Positions 34,301-42,822 of a stretch of DNA of 64,000 bases are shown in pieces. Source of the stretch: Candidatus Tectomicrobia bacterium (GTDB taxonomy: Bacteria > UBA8248). Numbering within the stretch: position 1 is the stretch's first letter; every line of letters starts with the position of its first letter. The stretch lies in contig JACPUR010000024.1 in NCBI GenBank assembly GCA_016192135.1, forward strand, positions 42,482 through 106,481, in the 5' to 3' direction. Made by a program: the position numbers and the translations under genes. The notes beneath the pieces were generated by a model that saw only the letters and a list, made by a program, of their open reading frames with translations, did not search any database and had not been told where the DNA came from.

Positions 34301-34813
34301 CAGGATGGGGACGAGGAGGCCGCCCACGATTCCGCCGTAGCGTCCCCCGGTGAGGATGAGGGGGACGAGCCGCTTCGACTGGAGGACGTCCAGGTAGAGG
34401 CCGTAATGGGCCCGGAAGTTGTTGGGGACCATGTTGGTGAACATGACGTTCAGGGTGTGGAGCAGGGGGTAGGCGACCGGCATCCCGAGCAGGCGGATGT
34501 CCACCCCGATGAGGAAACGGATGCCGAGGATCAGCGCGAGGAAGAAAATCAGCACGGCGGCGAACATCTTGGAAACCGAGAGGCGCTCCGTGAAGGAAGA
34601 ATACACGCTGCTGACGAGGATGATGGCGATGGCGTTGAGGATATACATGTATGGAAGGAAGGAGGGGCCCACCTCGGCGAGGAAGAGGGCCTCCGAAACC
34701 GTCAAGCCGATGGAGAATTGGAGCCCGATCAGGAAATAGAAAAAAAAGAAGCCGCTGAATACGTGCAGCTCATCCGGCCGGACATTGAACAGTCGCTTGA
34801 AAAAATTGGACAT
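31376..34813 (-). CDS. Nucleotide-translocase-like MFS protein fused to HEAT repeats and cNMP-binding domain
   Basis: A 1145-residue three-part protein. Residues 1-440 are a membrane domain of about 12 helices resembling ATP/ADP (NTP) translocases and MFS carriers, with FTNMVPNNFRAHYGLYLD after the first helices. Residues about 450-980 form HEAT-like helical repeats, for example LLRLLGASPGAKEDPVAREW and AAVKAIERLLPPG. Residues about 1000-1120 form a cyclic-nucleotide-binding domain (FERMTADQL; GGDILFEKGDPCDYLYVIVDG; FGEMALFG). The cNMP domain's PRAATA-like phosphate cassette appears as GRSAAARAA. A nucleotide or other solute could be moved under cyclic-nucleotide control. It follows the ATP-grasp gene by 55 bp on the same strand. 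Function not known. Confidence 0.75.
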   Translation of the reverse strand: MSNFFKRLFNVRPDELHVFSGFFFFYFLIGLQFSIGLTVSEALFLAEVGPSFLPYMYILNAIAIILVSSVYSSFTERLSVSKMFAAVLIFFLALILGIRFLIGVDIRLLGMPVAYPLLHTLNVMFTNMVPNNFRAHYGLYLDVLQSKRLVPLILTGGRYGGIVGGLLVPILLPVLGNVANLLFVWAAAILGSIGLMTFIDTRLGHRRIEDDAPVRRRSGAKAGAAREGNISLMRTNPYVAAFALFSFLVVILRTFQDFQYSVVFREVFPDRQGLATFLAYFTAIGSTLALLIQTFVTPRLIRRLGLGTANLIYPFTTLVGLAAMAVSPSFFPALFMRFNNRNLQESIRNTINALLYNAVPTRIRGRLGAFVSGQVVAVGSIVSGLFLLAIKPSGFALFPLSPRGVAVISLVFGALYLAGGFMMRREYGAALRKMLEDRTLGLFRYAQEGFGAMDGESMALLLRNLREGDDEMCLFAAGMLAETDRIEALAAILDELSRRQGPVRAQLLRLLGASPGAKEDPVAREWLLKALREGDPQERIAAMDAIERLGFIEEALEQAQDILQDASPEVRVRAVQLLVRSDDLFWLASGLQTLHAMMETGSVTEQVAALQGITELGNPRFVRRLIPFLRSPHPEVREAAVKAIERLLPPGRADASQFEEVLHITLADSSPAVRRCAIRLLGSRGTRLDFQRLLAAITDPDALVRHEAVGCLKAMKRSRALSLEGGPFFAFLGRWLHPEANGGAQDLPAGDLVQELGTFSLDHLREVYEVISHLSAIEREGDLTDVFMLRKLLWDKVYDRQRLLLELLGVIGDEKTVDTVSMSLARGEASFRAIAVETLTAANAIGPARQIILLLEPLLAPGSTEDKVAEGRKHWNLGLPSMESVLRLYMGANEPWLRAVAADAAGRYVAPRWQRLPAQDREAWLALFRTLAYDEDPYVREATLAAMGRLGGGEGRALAEAARDDGDERVRLQARRLLLALNGDGTSHQGEEKMLSTIEKALFLKGVKLFERMTADQLRILSNISREIQVQGGDILFEKGDPCDYLYVIVDGQIEIVNDPGVTHEEILAVLGPSACFGEMALFGNQGRSAAARAAQDTSLLGIEKDPLLLLVQEHPSISIAIIEQLASIIRNQDQLRSSLARAEK

Positions 34814-34868
34814 TCCCGCTCAGCCACAGGGTGAGAGTGAAAAGGGGCGCAAACCTGGGGATTCTAGC

Positions 34869-36512
34869 TCAACTCCCGCCCGTCTTCCAGGAGTAGTAGG
34901 CGATGGCGTCCTCCAGCCACTCCTCGGCGTTGGCCCGGAAGCGCTCCCAGCGGGTGTTGGGGCACTGGGCGCGGACGGGGTCGGCGTTTCCCTCGGCGAT
35001 GAGGCCGTTCAGCGGCGAGATGTCGAACTCCGCCCGCACGGGCAGGATCTTCCGCTCCTCCGCGGGGAGAAGGCTCACGAACCGCGCGAAGGCATAGAAG
35101 GCGCCGCGTATCCGCTGGGCGAGGGCGTCCACCCCGCCCACGGCGGCCACGAGTGCGGGATGCAGGGGGGCATAGCGGTTGAACTCCATGCCCATCCCCG
35201 CCCGGTTGGAGATGCTGTCCACCCCGATGACCCCGATGGTCCGGTCCGTGAACTCCACCGGAAAGAGCCGGGCGTAGAGGGATTCCAGGAGGGGTCCGCT
35301 CCGGCTCATGCGCAGGTGGACCCTCAGGCTGAAGAGGCCGAAGTCGATCCACTCGCAAAGGAGCGGCTGGTACCGGACCTCGAAGAGATCCTCATAGTTG
35401 CCGATGGCGCGGGCGAGGCGGCGCTGGGCCTTCCCGAAGGGCTCGGCCGCGCCCCGGAGGCCCTCGATGAGGATGGGAGGGCAGCGGCGCAGCAGGTTCC
35501 CCAGGTAAGCCGTGCGCGCGCCGCCCCGGCGCAGGGAGGGCAGGGCGCTTCGGTCGAGGTAGGCCCGGGCCGTCGCGGGGCTGGCGGCGAAGCGGTTGGC
35601 CACGAACGCGAGGGCCTTCAGGTGAGCGCGGTCGCCCGGATCGAGGGGGAGAGGCACGGGGCAGGTCCGCTCCGGCGGCACGCCCAGGCGGCTCAGGTCG
35701 GGCAGCGAGAAGCCTTCCGGGAAGACGTCGATGCGGAAGGCGCCCCGCCCGCCTCCCCCCTCCTGAGGTTTGACGAAGAGGGTCTGTGTGTTCCACTCCC
35801 CCGAGAGGCGCCAGGCTTGCTCCAGGATGGCCCGGGCCACCGCCGCCGGGCCGTCGCCGTCGACCTCGATGGTCTGGTAGCGCGCGGCCAGGGGCCCGGA
35901 GTGGCCGTTCGCGCCAGGCCCCGCGCCGCCGTTGAGGAGTTCGTAGGTTGTTTTCTTGTTGGACAGGGGGCCGCCGGGGGCGGTGAGGGGACCAGGCACC
36001 ACCACGACCCCCCGCTCGATCAGGGCCTCCGCCAGGTGATTGTCATAGAGGCTCCGCTGGGCCGCCTGGCTGAGGACGAGGGTGTCCCGGGGCGAACGGG
36101 CGGCCCGCGCCAGGAGCGCCTCGCGCCGGGACACCACATGGGTGGTGACCTCGGCCCCCCGGGCGGCCAGCCAGGCGGCAGCCACGCGCTCGGTCTCGGC
36201 CGCCAGGGGCATGCGGCTCGGCGAGCCGTCGAGGAGCAGGATCTCCGCGGGAAGGCGCCTCCAGCCCTCCTTGCGCAGGCGCAGCCCGGACAAGGCCTCC
36301 TCGCGGGCCGCCCAGCCGTTCACGCGCTCGATCAGTTCCTCGGTCAGGTTCCCAGGCGAGAAGTCGAACTCGCGGCTGACGCGCAGCAGGTCCCATTGCC
36401 CGTCGCTGGCGTCGGGGGAGAGCCGGTAGAGGGAGGGGTCGCGGCGGATGGGTTCGCGGGCGATTCGGGAGGAAGAAGCGGCTGAGCGCACGCGGGCCCT
36501 CTTTTTAGACAT
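34869..36512 (-). CDS. Probable ATP-grasp-fold protein of unknown function
   Basis: A 547-residue cytoplasmic protein that I cannot assign to a known family. A central TLFVKPQEGGGGRGAFRIDV segment looks like the ATP-grasp lysine plus glycine-rich loop, preceded by an SNKKTTYELLN helix such as precedes ATP-grasp domains. Further on come FEVRYQPLLCEWIDF and the strand VRAEFDIS before the C-terminal helix. A classical ExN metal motif is not obvious, so the fold call is tentative. It lies 12 bp after a P-loop protein gene and 55 bp before the translocase fusion, all on the minus strand. I see no good ribosome site for the ATG, which may indicate translational coupling. Confidence 0.5.
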   Translation of the reverse strand: MSKKRARVRSAASSSRIAREPIRRDPSLYRLSPDASDGQWDLLRVSREFDFSPGNLTEELIERVNGWAAREEALSGLRLRKEGWRRLPAEILLLDGSPSRMPLAAETERVAAAWLAARGAEVTTHVVSRREALLARAARSPRDTLVLSQAAQRSLYDNHLAEALIERGVVVVPGPLTAPGGPLSNKKTTYELLNGGAGPGANGHSGPLAARYQTIEVDGDGPAAVARAILEQAWRLSGEWNTQTLFVKPQEGGGGRGAFRIDVFPEGFSLPDLSRLGVPPERTCPVPLPLDPGDRAHLKALAFVANRFAASPATARAYLDRSALPSLRRGGARTAYLGNLLRRCPPILIEGLRGAAEPFGKAQRRLARAIGNYEDLFEVRYQPLLCEWIDFGLFSLRVHLRMSRSGPLLESLYARLFPVEFTDRTIGVIGVDSISNRAGMGMEFNRYAPLHPALVAAVGGVDALAQRIRGAFYAFARFVSLLPAEERKILPVRAEFDISPLNGLIAEGNADPVRAQCPNTRWERFRANAEEWLEDAIAYYSWKTGGS

Positions 36513-36524
36513 TCAGGGAGGTCG

Positions 36525-37700
36525 TCAGGCGATCACGCGGCGGCGCGACATGATGTGGCGCAGCACCCAATCGGCCAGGGCGCCGCCCGCCGTTTTTCCC
36601 CCCAAGGCGGAAAGCCCGCTCGGAGAGGTGCAGTTCACCAGGCTGACGCCCGTCATCCGGGACGCCTCGCGGCGAAGGTCCTCGTCGTTCGCCACGCGCC
36701 CGGAGATGAGCAGGTTCTCCTCCTCGATTCCCATGTGGCTTCGGATCCAATGCACGATGAGCGTCGATCCCAGCGTGTCGCAGGCGCAAATGACCAAGCC
36801 CCGCCGGCGCAGCCAGCTCAGCAGCCAGGGGTCCGTGGCGGCCGCGACGCTGCCATCCGCGCAGGGGGAATCCGCCACCTCGGCCAGCACGATCTCGCTG
36901 TGGACGGCGGCGTGGCCGAGCAGGAGGCGGGCCGACCAGCGGGCCTCGTCCTCGGGGACCTCGAAGGTGGTGGCCAGCCCGGCGTCCACGAAATCCCATG
37001 CGAGGCGGGCCGAGTCGAAGAACCCGCTGGAGCGCCCGTAGTTCACCCGCATGAGGTCGCGCATCCGGCCCGTGCCCGTGAGCTTGACGTAGCTGACGCG
37101 GATGCCCGCCGCCCGCAGGGCGAAGGCGAGGGAGGCGGCGCAGGTGGTCTTGCCCACGTCCATGTCGGAGCCGGTGACGAGGACGACGGGGGTGCCCGGC
37201 GTCGCGTCTTCGTCCACGGGAACTCCCCCGCCCGGGATGCAAATGAGGTCGCGGACGGCGGCCGGGCGCCCGCCGCGGTCCACCCCGCCCAGGATCCGGA
37301 GCTTGACCAGCGGCAGGTCCGGCTCGTGGCACAGGCCCGTCACCCCCCCCACGTTGAGGAGGTCGAGCTCCGCCCCGGGTGGTACCGGGCGGTCCGGGGC
37401 CCGGCCCGAGATGCTCCGGTTCGCGAAGCGCCCGCCGAGGGCCACCACCACCCGTTGGCCCGGCGCGAGGAGCGCCTCCCGCGTCTGCCAGGCATCGGCC
37501 GAGCCGGCGAGGGGCTCGATCACTTCCAGGCGATCCACCGTGCAGCCGTCCGGAGCGGCGGTCACTTCCGCCACCGCCACATCGCCCGCGGCCAGAAGGG
37601 CCTCGGCGAGGGAGACTTCCCGCGCCTCCCGGGAAAGGGGGTGCTCGGCGAGGAAAAGGCCTCGGACCGTGGTGGCGAAGTGATCGATGTTCATCTTCAC
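36525..37700 (-). CDS. P-loop NTPase/kinase-like protein of unknown function
   Basis: A 391-residue protein. The N-terminal half (1-165) has an all-beta look with VVVALGGRFANRS and DLLNVGGVTGLC. The C-terminal half is a P-loop domain with Walker A GSDMDVGKTTCAAS at about 177-190, resembling the DUF1611 and dethiobiotin-synthetase class of nucleotide-dependent enzymes. AEVADSPCADGS may be the Walker B or substrate region. GTG start at 37700 after AGGAAG; an ATG two codons later is possible. It sits between two ATP-grasp-like genes, so all three could act on one ATP-dependent pathway. Reaction unknown. Confidence 0.6.
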   Translation of the reverse strand: MKMNIDHFATTVRGLFLAEHPLSREAREVSLAEALLAAGDVAVAEVTAAPDGCTVDRLEVIEPLAGSADAWQTREALLAPGQRVVVALGGRFANRSISGRAPDRPVPPGAELDLLNVGGVTGLCHEPDLPLVKLRILGGVDRGGRPAAVRDLICIPGGGVPVDEDATPGTPVVLVTGSDMDVGKTTCAASLAFALRAAGIRVSYVKLTGTGRMRDLMRVNYGRSSGFFDSARLAWDFVDAGLATTFEVPEDEARWSARLLLGHAAVHSEIVLAEVADSPCADGSVAAATDPWLLSWLRRRGLVICACDTLGSTLIVHWIRSHMGIEEENLLISGRVANDEDLRREASRMTGVSLVNCTSPSGLSALGGKTAGGALADWVLRHIMSRRRVIA

Positions 37701-37739
37701 GGAAATCTTCCTGCCTTTCGAAGCGCTGCGCGCTGACGG

Positions 37740-39176
37740 TTAATGCAACTCCGAGACGGCCAGCCCCCGGGTGAAGCTCTCGACCGCCCTCGGGACCCAG
37801 GGGGCGATGCTCCCCACCTCCTCATCGTACAGGGTCCCCAGCCCCTCCAGCTTGAAATAAACCCCGCGGGGCTCCACCACCGTGCCCTCCGCGGGCGGGG
37901 AGCACGTCAAAAAGACCTCCGACGGCTCCTTAAGCTCCGAAATTCGGACCCCTTCCCTCAGGAAGCGCGGAGAAGCCTCTAGATTACCATAAATTCCGGG
38001 CCTTAACGACGCCCCGACCCTCTGGGGCGAGCTCCCCGTGTTCCGCAGGAGAAGCTGGAAACCCTCCAGGCGGGGGCGGGACAGGGGGAGAAGCCAGCGC
38101 TCCGCTTCCTCCCGGGCGTCCAGCCCCAGAAATCCGGCCAAATGCCAAAAAACCGAGGGAGGCGCCTCGTTCTCCCTCCGCTCCAGCTCGGTCAGGAGCT
38201 GGGTCGTACCCAGCATCCGGGGGTTGAGCTCCAGGGCGTAGGCTTCCCCCTCATGGACGATGAAATCGACTCCGAAAATCCCTTTATAGCCCGAGGCGGC
38301 CGCCCACTCCCCGATCCGGAGGGTGGAGATCTCAATCTGCTCCCGGGCCCGCCGGGGAAGGCGGAGGTAGGCGCCGTAATCGCTCCCGGCGTAGTCGAAG
38401 CGGTGCATGGCGCAGCCGGCGAGGCCGGTCACCATGACCGAAGGATGGGACATCCACGTCCTTCCTCCATAAACAATCCCCGTCGCGCCCACCGCCGGCC
38501 CGGGAAGGAAAGCACTCGCCACGACGAGCACTCCGGGGCCCAGCTTGACGGTAAGGTCTTCGCGGAGGCGTCTCAGCGCCCCAGCATCCTCGATCAGGTG
38601 GGTCTGATTCCCCGAGGAGCCGACGCGCTCGGTGACCACCATGGGAGCGCCCCACCGCTTGAGGAGCTCCGCCTCCAGGCCCTCCGCCTCGACGATCTCC
38701 CCCGGGGGCACTCGCAGCCCCCGCCGGGCGGCCTCCTCCCGGAAGGCGACCTTGTCGTCGAAGCGGGCCTTGAGGGCCAGCGGGTTGGCGAGAATCGAGA
38801 GGCGGCCGCCGCTTTCTCCGGCCAGCCGGGCCAGGAATTCCGTCGAGCGGTAGGGGACGACGAAGCGGGGGAGGTCGTCCCGCCGGAGGAAGGCCCGCAT
38901 CTCCTGGCCCAGGGGGCCGTCGTAGGCCTGGACCAGGGAGGCGTGGGTCCAGACGATGCGCCGCCCGCCCCCGCGCTCGACGGAGAAGTAGCGGAGCCGG
39001 CCGTCCCAGCCGGGGCCGTCGAGCCCCCAGTCGCAGGCGATGAGGAACTCGAGGGGGAGGCATTCCTCGACCGCGATCGAGTCGGCGGCCCTCAGGCCCT
39101 GGAAGCCAAAGCGGGCGGAGGAGGGGGCGGCGGCCGCGAGGCGGCGCGCGAAGCTGTCAAGGGCGAAGGACGGCAA
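37740..39176 (-). CDS. ATP-grasp-domain protein
   Basis: An ATP-grasp enzyme of about 478 residues, likely a ligase that activates a carboxylate as acyl phosphate. The N-terminal domain contains CDWGLDGPGWDGRLRYF. The grasp core has PMVVTERVGSSGNQTHLIED and, near the end of the domain, FGVDFIVHEGEAYALELNPR with the metal-binding ExN. The C-terminal third, from about residue 340, looks like an extra beta domain. I chose TTG 39176 because AGGAG lies ten bases upstream; the frame is open to 39269 but the extra residues look non-coding. It heads a minus-strand run with the P-loop protein (39 bp gap). Substrates unknown. Confidence 0.68.
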   Translation of the reverse strand: MPSFALDSFARRLAAAAPSSARFGFQGLRAADSIAVEECLPLEFLIACDWGLDGPGWDGRLRYFSVERGGGRRIVWTHASLVQAYDGPLGQEMRAFLRRDDLPRFVVPYRSTEFLARLAGESGGRLSILANPLALKARFDDKVAFREEAARRGLRVPPGEIVEAEGLEAELLKRWGAPMVVTERVGSSGNQTHLIEDAGALRRLREDLTVKLGPGVLVVASAFLPGPAVGATGIVYGGRTWMSHPSVMVTGLAGCAMHRFDYAGSDYGAYLRLPRRAREQIEISTLRIGEWAAASGYKGIFGVDFIVHEGEAYALELNPRMLGTTQLLTELERRENEAPPSVFWHLAGFLGLDAREEAERWLLPLSRPRLEGFQLLLRNTGSSPQRVGASLRPGIYGNLEASPRFLREGVRISELKEPSEVFLTCSPPAEGTVVEPRGVYFKLEGLGTLYDEEVGSIAPWVPRAVESFTRGLAVSELH

Positions 39177-39389
39177 AGGGGAGGGGTCTCCTGTGGTCCG
39201 GGGCTCGGGCCCTCGGGCCCATGCCCGGGGAAATCGCGCGATTCTAGAGAGATCGCGTTTCTCCTGCAATTCTCCTCCCGCGTGTCATCCCTCCGCGCGG
39301 GAGAGGGCGCGAAATCGCGGGCTGTGCTAGTATCACCCGCGTCTCAAACCGCCATGATTTGGAGAGCGAAAGGGAGGACTTTCCCGCCT

Positions 39390-40304
39390 ATGGTTCGGCA
39401 GGAAGCCCTTGCACTGCCAGACGAAGAGTCCGCTCCGGCTTTTTCCGCCCGGATGGGCCTGGCACGGAGCCTCAGGCGCTATAAAACGGCCTTCCTGGGA
39501 TTGATATTCCTCGGTGTCCTCCTGCTGATGGCCCTGACCGCGCCGCTCATCGCTCCCCATGACCCCCACAAGATCGACGTGGCCAAGCGCCTTTGGCCCG
39601 CCTACTGGACGCCCGGCGGCATCCGGGCCCACCCCCTCGGGACGGACTCCCTGGGGCGCGACATCCTGAGCCGCCTGATCTACGGCGCCCGGGTCTCGAT
39701 CATGGTGGGCGTCGTCTCGGTGGCCATCTCCGGCGTGGTGGGGATCACCCTGGGGCTCGTCGCCGGCTTCTTCGGGGGAAAACTGGACGATTTCATCATG
39801 GGGCTGGCCGAGATCCAGCTCGCCTTCCCCTTCATCCTCCTGGCGATCACCGTGATGGCCGTCGTGGGACCGGGCCTCTTCAACGTGATCACCGTGCTGG
39901 GCATCAGCCGCTGGGTGGCGTACGGCCGGGTGGTGCGCGGGCAGGTGCTCACCGTGCGGGAGAAGGAATTCGTCGAGGCCGCCCGGGCCCTGGGATACCC
40001 GCTGCACCGGGTGCTTTTCTTCCAGATCCTGCCGAACATCACCTCGCCGCTCATCGTGATCGCCACCTTCGCGGTGGCGGGGAACATCATTTCGGAGTCC
40101 TCGCTGAGCTTCCTGGGCCTGGGCGTGCCCACCTCCACCGTGACGTGGGGGAGCATGCTGGCCGAGGGCCGGGAATATCTCCGGGTGGCCTGGTGGCTGG
40201 CCGCTTTCCCGGGCCTGGCCATCATGCTCACCGTGCTCAGCATCAATCTCATCGGGGACTGGCTCCGGGATTACTTCGATCCTCGGCTGCGCGATCAGCC
40301 TTAG
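39390..40304 (+). CDS. Peptide-type ABC transporter permease (DppC-like)
   Basis: Inner-membrane permease of 304 residues. An N-terminal hydrophilic segment leads to the first helix (FLGLIFLGVLLLMALTAPLI). The OppC/DppC-type N-terminal motif HPLGTDSLGRDILSRLIYGAR and the EAA loop EFVEAARALGYPLHRVLF are both present. It imports peptides, nickel or similar solutes. The ATG at 39390 follows GGGAGG; an upstream ATG at 39354 is less likely. It heads a plus-strand operon: permease, binding protein, second permease, amidohydrolase. The usual OppD/OppF ATPases are absent here. Confidence 0.9.
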   Translation: MVRQEALALPDEESAPAFSARMGLARSLRRYKTAFLGLIFLGVLLLMALTAPLIAPHDPHKIDVAKRLWPAYWTPGGIRAHPLGTDSLGRDILSRLIYGARVSIMVGVVSVAISGVVGITLGLVAGFFGGKLDDFIMGLAEIQLAFPFILLAITVMAVVGPGLFNVITVLGISRWVAYGRVVRGQVLTVREKEFVEAARALGYPLHRVLFFQILPNITSPLIVIATFAVAGNIISESSLSFLGLGVPTSTVTWGSMLAEGREYLRVAWWLAAFPGLAIMLTVLSINLIGDWLRDYFDPRLRDQP

Positions 40305-40335
40305 GCGCGGCGCTGGCCGCCGCGGGGAGACCTTC

Positions 40336-41895
40336 ATGCGTAGGAGATTCACGGACGCCGCGCTGGTCCTCCTCCTGGCCGCCCCTTTCCTCGCGGGGTG
40401 CGGCAAGCAGGAGGGGGAGAGGCCCTTCACCGTCCTTGTGCCGGTCGAGGCCAACACCCTGGACCCTCATTTCGCCACGTCCACCATCGAATGGACTATT
40501 CTGATGAACGTGATGGAGCCCCTCATCGCCCGCTCGGACGGCATGCGGGAGGCCCCGGCCCTCGCGGAGAGCTGGGAGGTGGACGGCACGAAAAAAGTGT
40601 GGACCTTCCGCCTGCGGAAGGGGGTCAAGTTCCAGAATGGGGAGTCGTTCGATGCCCGCGCGGTCAAGTATACCTTCGAGCGGATGCGGGACAGGAGCCT
40701 CCGCGCCCGGACCACGGTGCCGAACCGCATCGCCCTCGACAAGGTGGAGGAGGTGGACGCGCACACCGTCCGGATTCACACCAAGACCCCGATCGCCATC
40801 GTCCCGGCCTGGCTGGTCAACGCATTCATCCTCCCTCCCAAGTACTATTCCTCCACGCCTCCCAAGGAGGTCCTCGGCAAGCCGATGGGGACGGGGCCCT
40901 ACAGGATGACCGAGTGGGTGAAGGACAGCTTCATCCGCATGGAGGCCCATGAGGGATGGTGGGGCGGCAAGCCCCGGATTCGCACCGTCGTGTGGCGGCC
41001 CGTGCCGGAGGCCTCGGCCCGGGTGGCGGAGCTCGAATCCGGGGGAGCCGATCTCATCACCGCCATCAGCGCCGACCAGGCGAACCTCATCGCCCGGCGC
41101 AAGGAGGGCTTCCAGACGTTCAGCATCCAGGGCGGCCGCCGGGTCTACATCGGCATCCGGACGGACTGGGACGCCTTCGGCGACGCGCGGGTGCGCCAGG
41201 CGATGAACTACGCCGTGAACTTCGAGCTCGTCGCCAAGCAGTTCCTTCTCGGCCACGGCAGCCGGATGGCGACCGTGGTGTGCCCCCCTAACGGGAACCC
41301 CCAAGTGAAGCCTTATCCCTACGATCCCGCGAAGGCGAGGGCCCTCCTCGCCGCGGCCGGCCTCAAGGACTCGGACGGCGACGGGATACTGGAGTCGAAC
41401 GGGCGCCCCCTGCGGCTCAAGCTGGACGTCCCGGTCGCGCGCTATCTTCAGGGAATGGAGATCGCCGAGGCCGCCGCCGCCGATCTGCGGGCCGTCGGCA
41501 TCCACGTGGAGGTCCAGCCGCTGGAGTGGTCGGTCTTCCTGTCGAACCGCCGGAAGAAGGCCCTCTCGCCCCTTTACCTGCACGGTTTCAGCTCCGCCTT
41601 CAACGCGGAGACGGACCTCGGAGCGCTCCGCCCCGCGCTCTTCGCCAACATGACGGGATGGAAGAACGCCGAATTCGTCGAGGGCTTCAACAGGCTGCGG
41701 CAGACGTTCGACGAAGAGGAGCGCAAGCGCATCAGCGACCGCCTCCAGGAGCTGGTCCACAAGGAAGCCCCCTGGATCTTCCTGTGGAACCAGTACGACT
41801 TCTTCGCCGGAAGCTCCCGCGTCGAGTGGAAGCCCCGCCCCGACGAGCGGATCTACCTCCCGGCCGTCTCCGTGAAGGAAAAGCCGGCCAAATAG
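40336..41895 (+). CDS. ABC transporter substrate-binding lipoprotein
   Basis: Family-5 (peptide/nickel-type) extracellular solute-binding protein of 519 residues. It has a signal peptide ending in the lipobox LAGC, so it is a lipoprotein held at the periplasmic face. The family's opening NTLDPHFATS and the WTFRLRKGVKFQNGE motif are present. The ligand cannot be told from sequence; family members bind oligopeptides, dipeptides, nickel or opines. It is flanked by the two permease genes (31 and 9 bp gaps). Confidence 0.92.
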   Translation: MRRRFTDAALVLLLAAPFLAGCGKQEGERPFTVLVPVEANTLDPHFATSTIEWTILMNVMEPLIARSDGMREAPALAESWEVDGTKKVWTFRLRKGVKFQNGESFDARAVKYTFERMRDRSLRARTTVPNRIALDKVEEVDAHTVRIHTKTPIAIVPAWLVNAFILPPKYYSSTPPKEVLGKPMGTGPYRMTEWVKDSFIRMEAHEGWWGGKPRIRTVVWRPVPEASARVAELESGGADLITAISADQANLIARRKEGFQTFSIQGGRRVYIGIRTDWDAFGDARVRQAMNYAVNFELVAKQFLLGHGSRMATVVCPPNGNPQVKPYPYDPAKARALLAAAGLKDSDGDGILESNGRPLRLKLDVPVARYLQGMEIAEAAAADLRAVGIHVEVQPLEWSVFLSNRRKKALSPLYLHGFSSAFNAETDLGALRPALFANMTGWKNAEFVEGFNRLRQTFDEEERKRISDRLQELVHKEAPWIFLWNQYDFFAGSSRVEWKPRPDERIYLPAVSVKEKPAK

Positions 41896-41904
41896 GGAGG
41901 CCGA

Positions 41905-42822
41905 GTGGGCGCTTATCTCGTACGAAGGGCCATCCGCGCCGTCCTGGTCGTCGTCGGCGTGAGCTTCATCTCTTTCGCCGTCCTGTTCATGTCGGGGGAT
42001 CCGACCGACGTCCTGGTGGGGGAGGATTGGACGCGCGAGGAGGTCCGGCGGCTGCGCCATGAAATGGGCCTCGACAAGCCTTGGGTCGTCCAGTATCTGC
42101 TCTACGCGAGCCGGGCCGTGCGCGGGAATTTCGGCGAGAGCCTGCGCTACCGGCGCCCCGCCTTCGACCTCATCAAGGAGCGCCTGCCGGCCACCCTGGA
42201 GCTGGCCCTCGTCGCCCTCCTTCTCTCCATCGTCCTCGCCCTCCCGGTGGGCGTCCTGAGCGCCGTGAAGCGGGGCTCCGTCTACGACCAGTTCGGCATG
42301 CTGTTCGCCCTGGTGGGCCAGGCCATGCCGGTCTTCTGGCTGGGGCTCATGCTCATCCTGATCTTCGGCGTCGATCTGGGATGGCTGCCCGTGAGCGGGC
42401 GCGGCACCTTGGCTCATCTCGTGCTGCCGGCGGCGGCGCTCTCGACCTACTCGATCGCGCGCAACACCCGCGTTATCCGAAGCTCCATGCTCGACGTGCT
42501 CATGAACGACTACATCACCACCGCCCGTGCCAAGGGCTTGGCCGAATGGACGGTCATCCACCTGCACGGGCTCCGGAACGCCATGATCCCGGTCGTGACC
42601 ATCATCGGGCTCGAGTTCGGCCACCTGCTGGGCGGCGCCGTGATTGTCGAGACGATCTTCGCCTGGCCGGGCATCGGCCGGCTCATGATCCAGGCCGTCT
42701 ACGCCAAGGATTTTCCGCTCGTGCAGGCGTCCGTCACCATCACGGCGCTCATCTTCGTCTCCCTGAACTTCATCGTGGACCTCCTCTACTCCGTCCTCGA
42801 CCCCCGCGTCCGGCTGGCATGA
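41905..42822 (+). CDS. Peptide-type ABC transporter permease (DppB-like)
   Basis: Second permease, 305 residues, with six membrane helices. It begins with the typical OppB/DppB first helix and GDPTDVL, then RLRHEMGLDKPWVVQYL. The EAA loop reads DYITTARAKGLAEWTVI and the C-terminus has IFAWPGIGRLM. GTG start at 41905. Its stop overlaps the start of the HDAC-like gene by four bases (ATGA), so the importer and the amidohydrolase are translationally coupled. Confidence 0.92.
   Translation: MGAYLVRRAIRAVLVVVGVSFISFAVLFMSGDPTDVLVGEDWTREEVRRLRHEMGLDKPWVVQYLLYASRAVRGNFGESLRYRRPAFDLIKERLPATLELALVALLLSIVLALPVGVLSAVKRGSVYDQFGMLFALVGQAMPVFWLGLMLILIFGVDLGWLPVSGRGTLAHLVLPAAALSTYSIARNTRVIRSSMLDVLMNDYITTARAKGLAEWTVIHLHGLRNAMIPVVTIIGLEFGHLLGGAVIVETIFAWPGIGRLMIQAVYAKDFPLVQASVTITALIFVSLNFIVDLLYSVLDPRVRLA

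Noticed and set aside
40249-42624. 791-codon minus-strand open frame
   Set aside because: Antisense to the ABC binding protein and permease genes; shadow composition.
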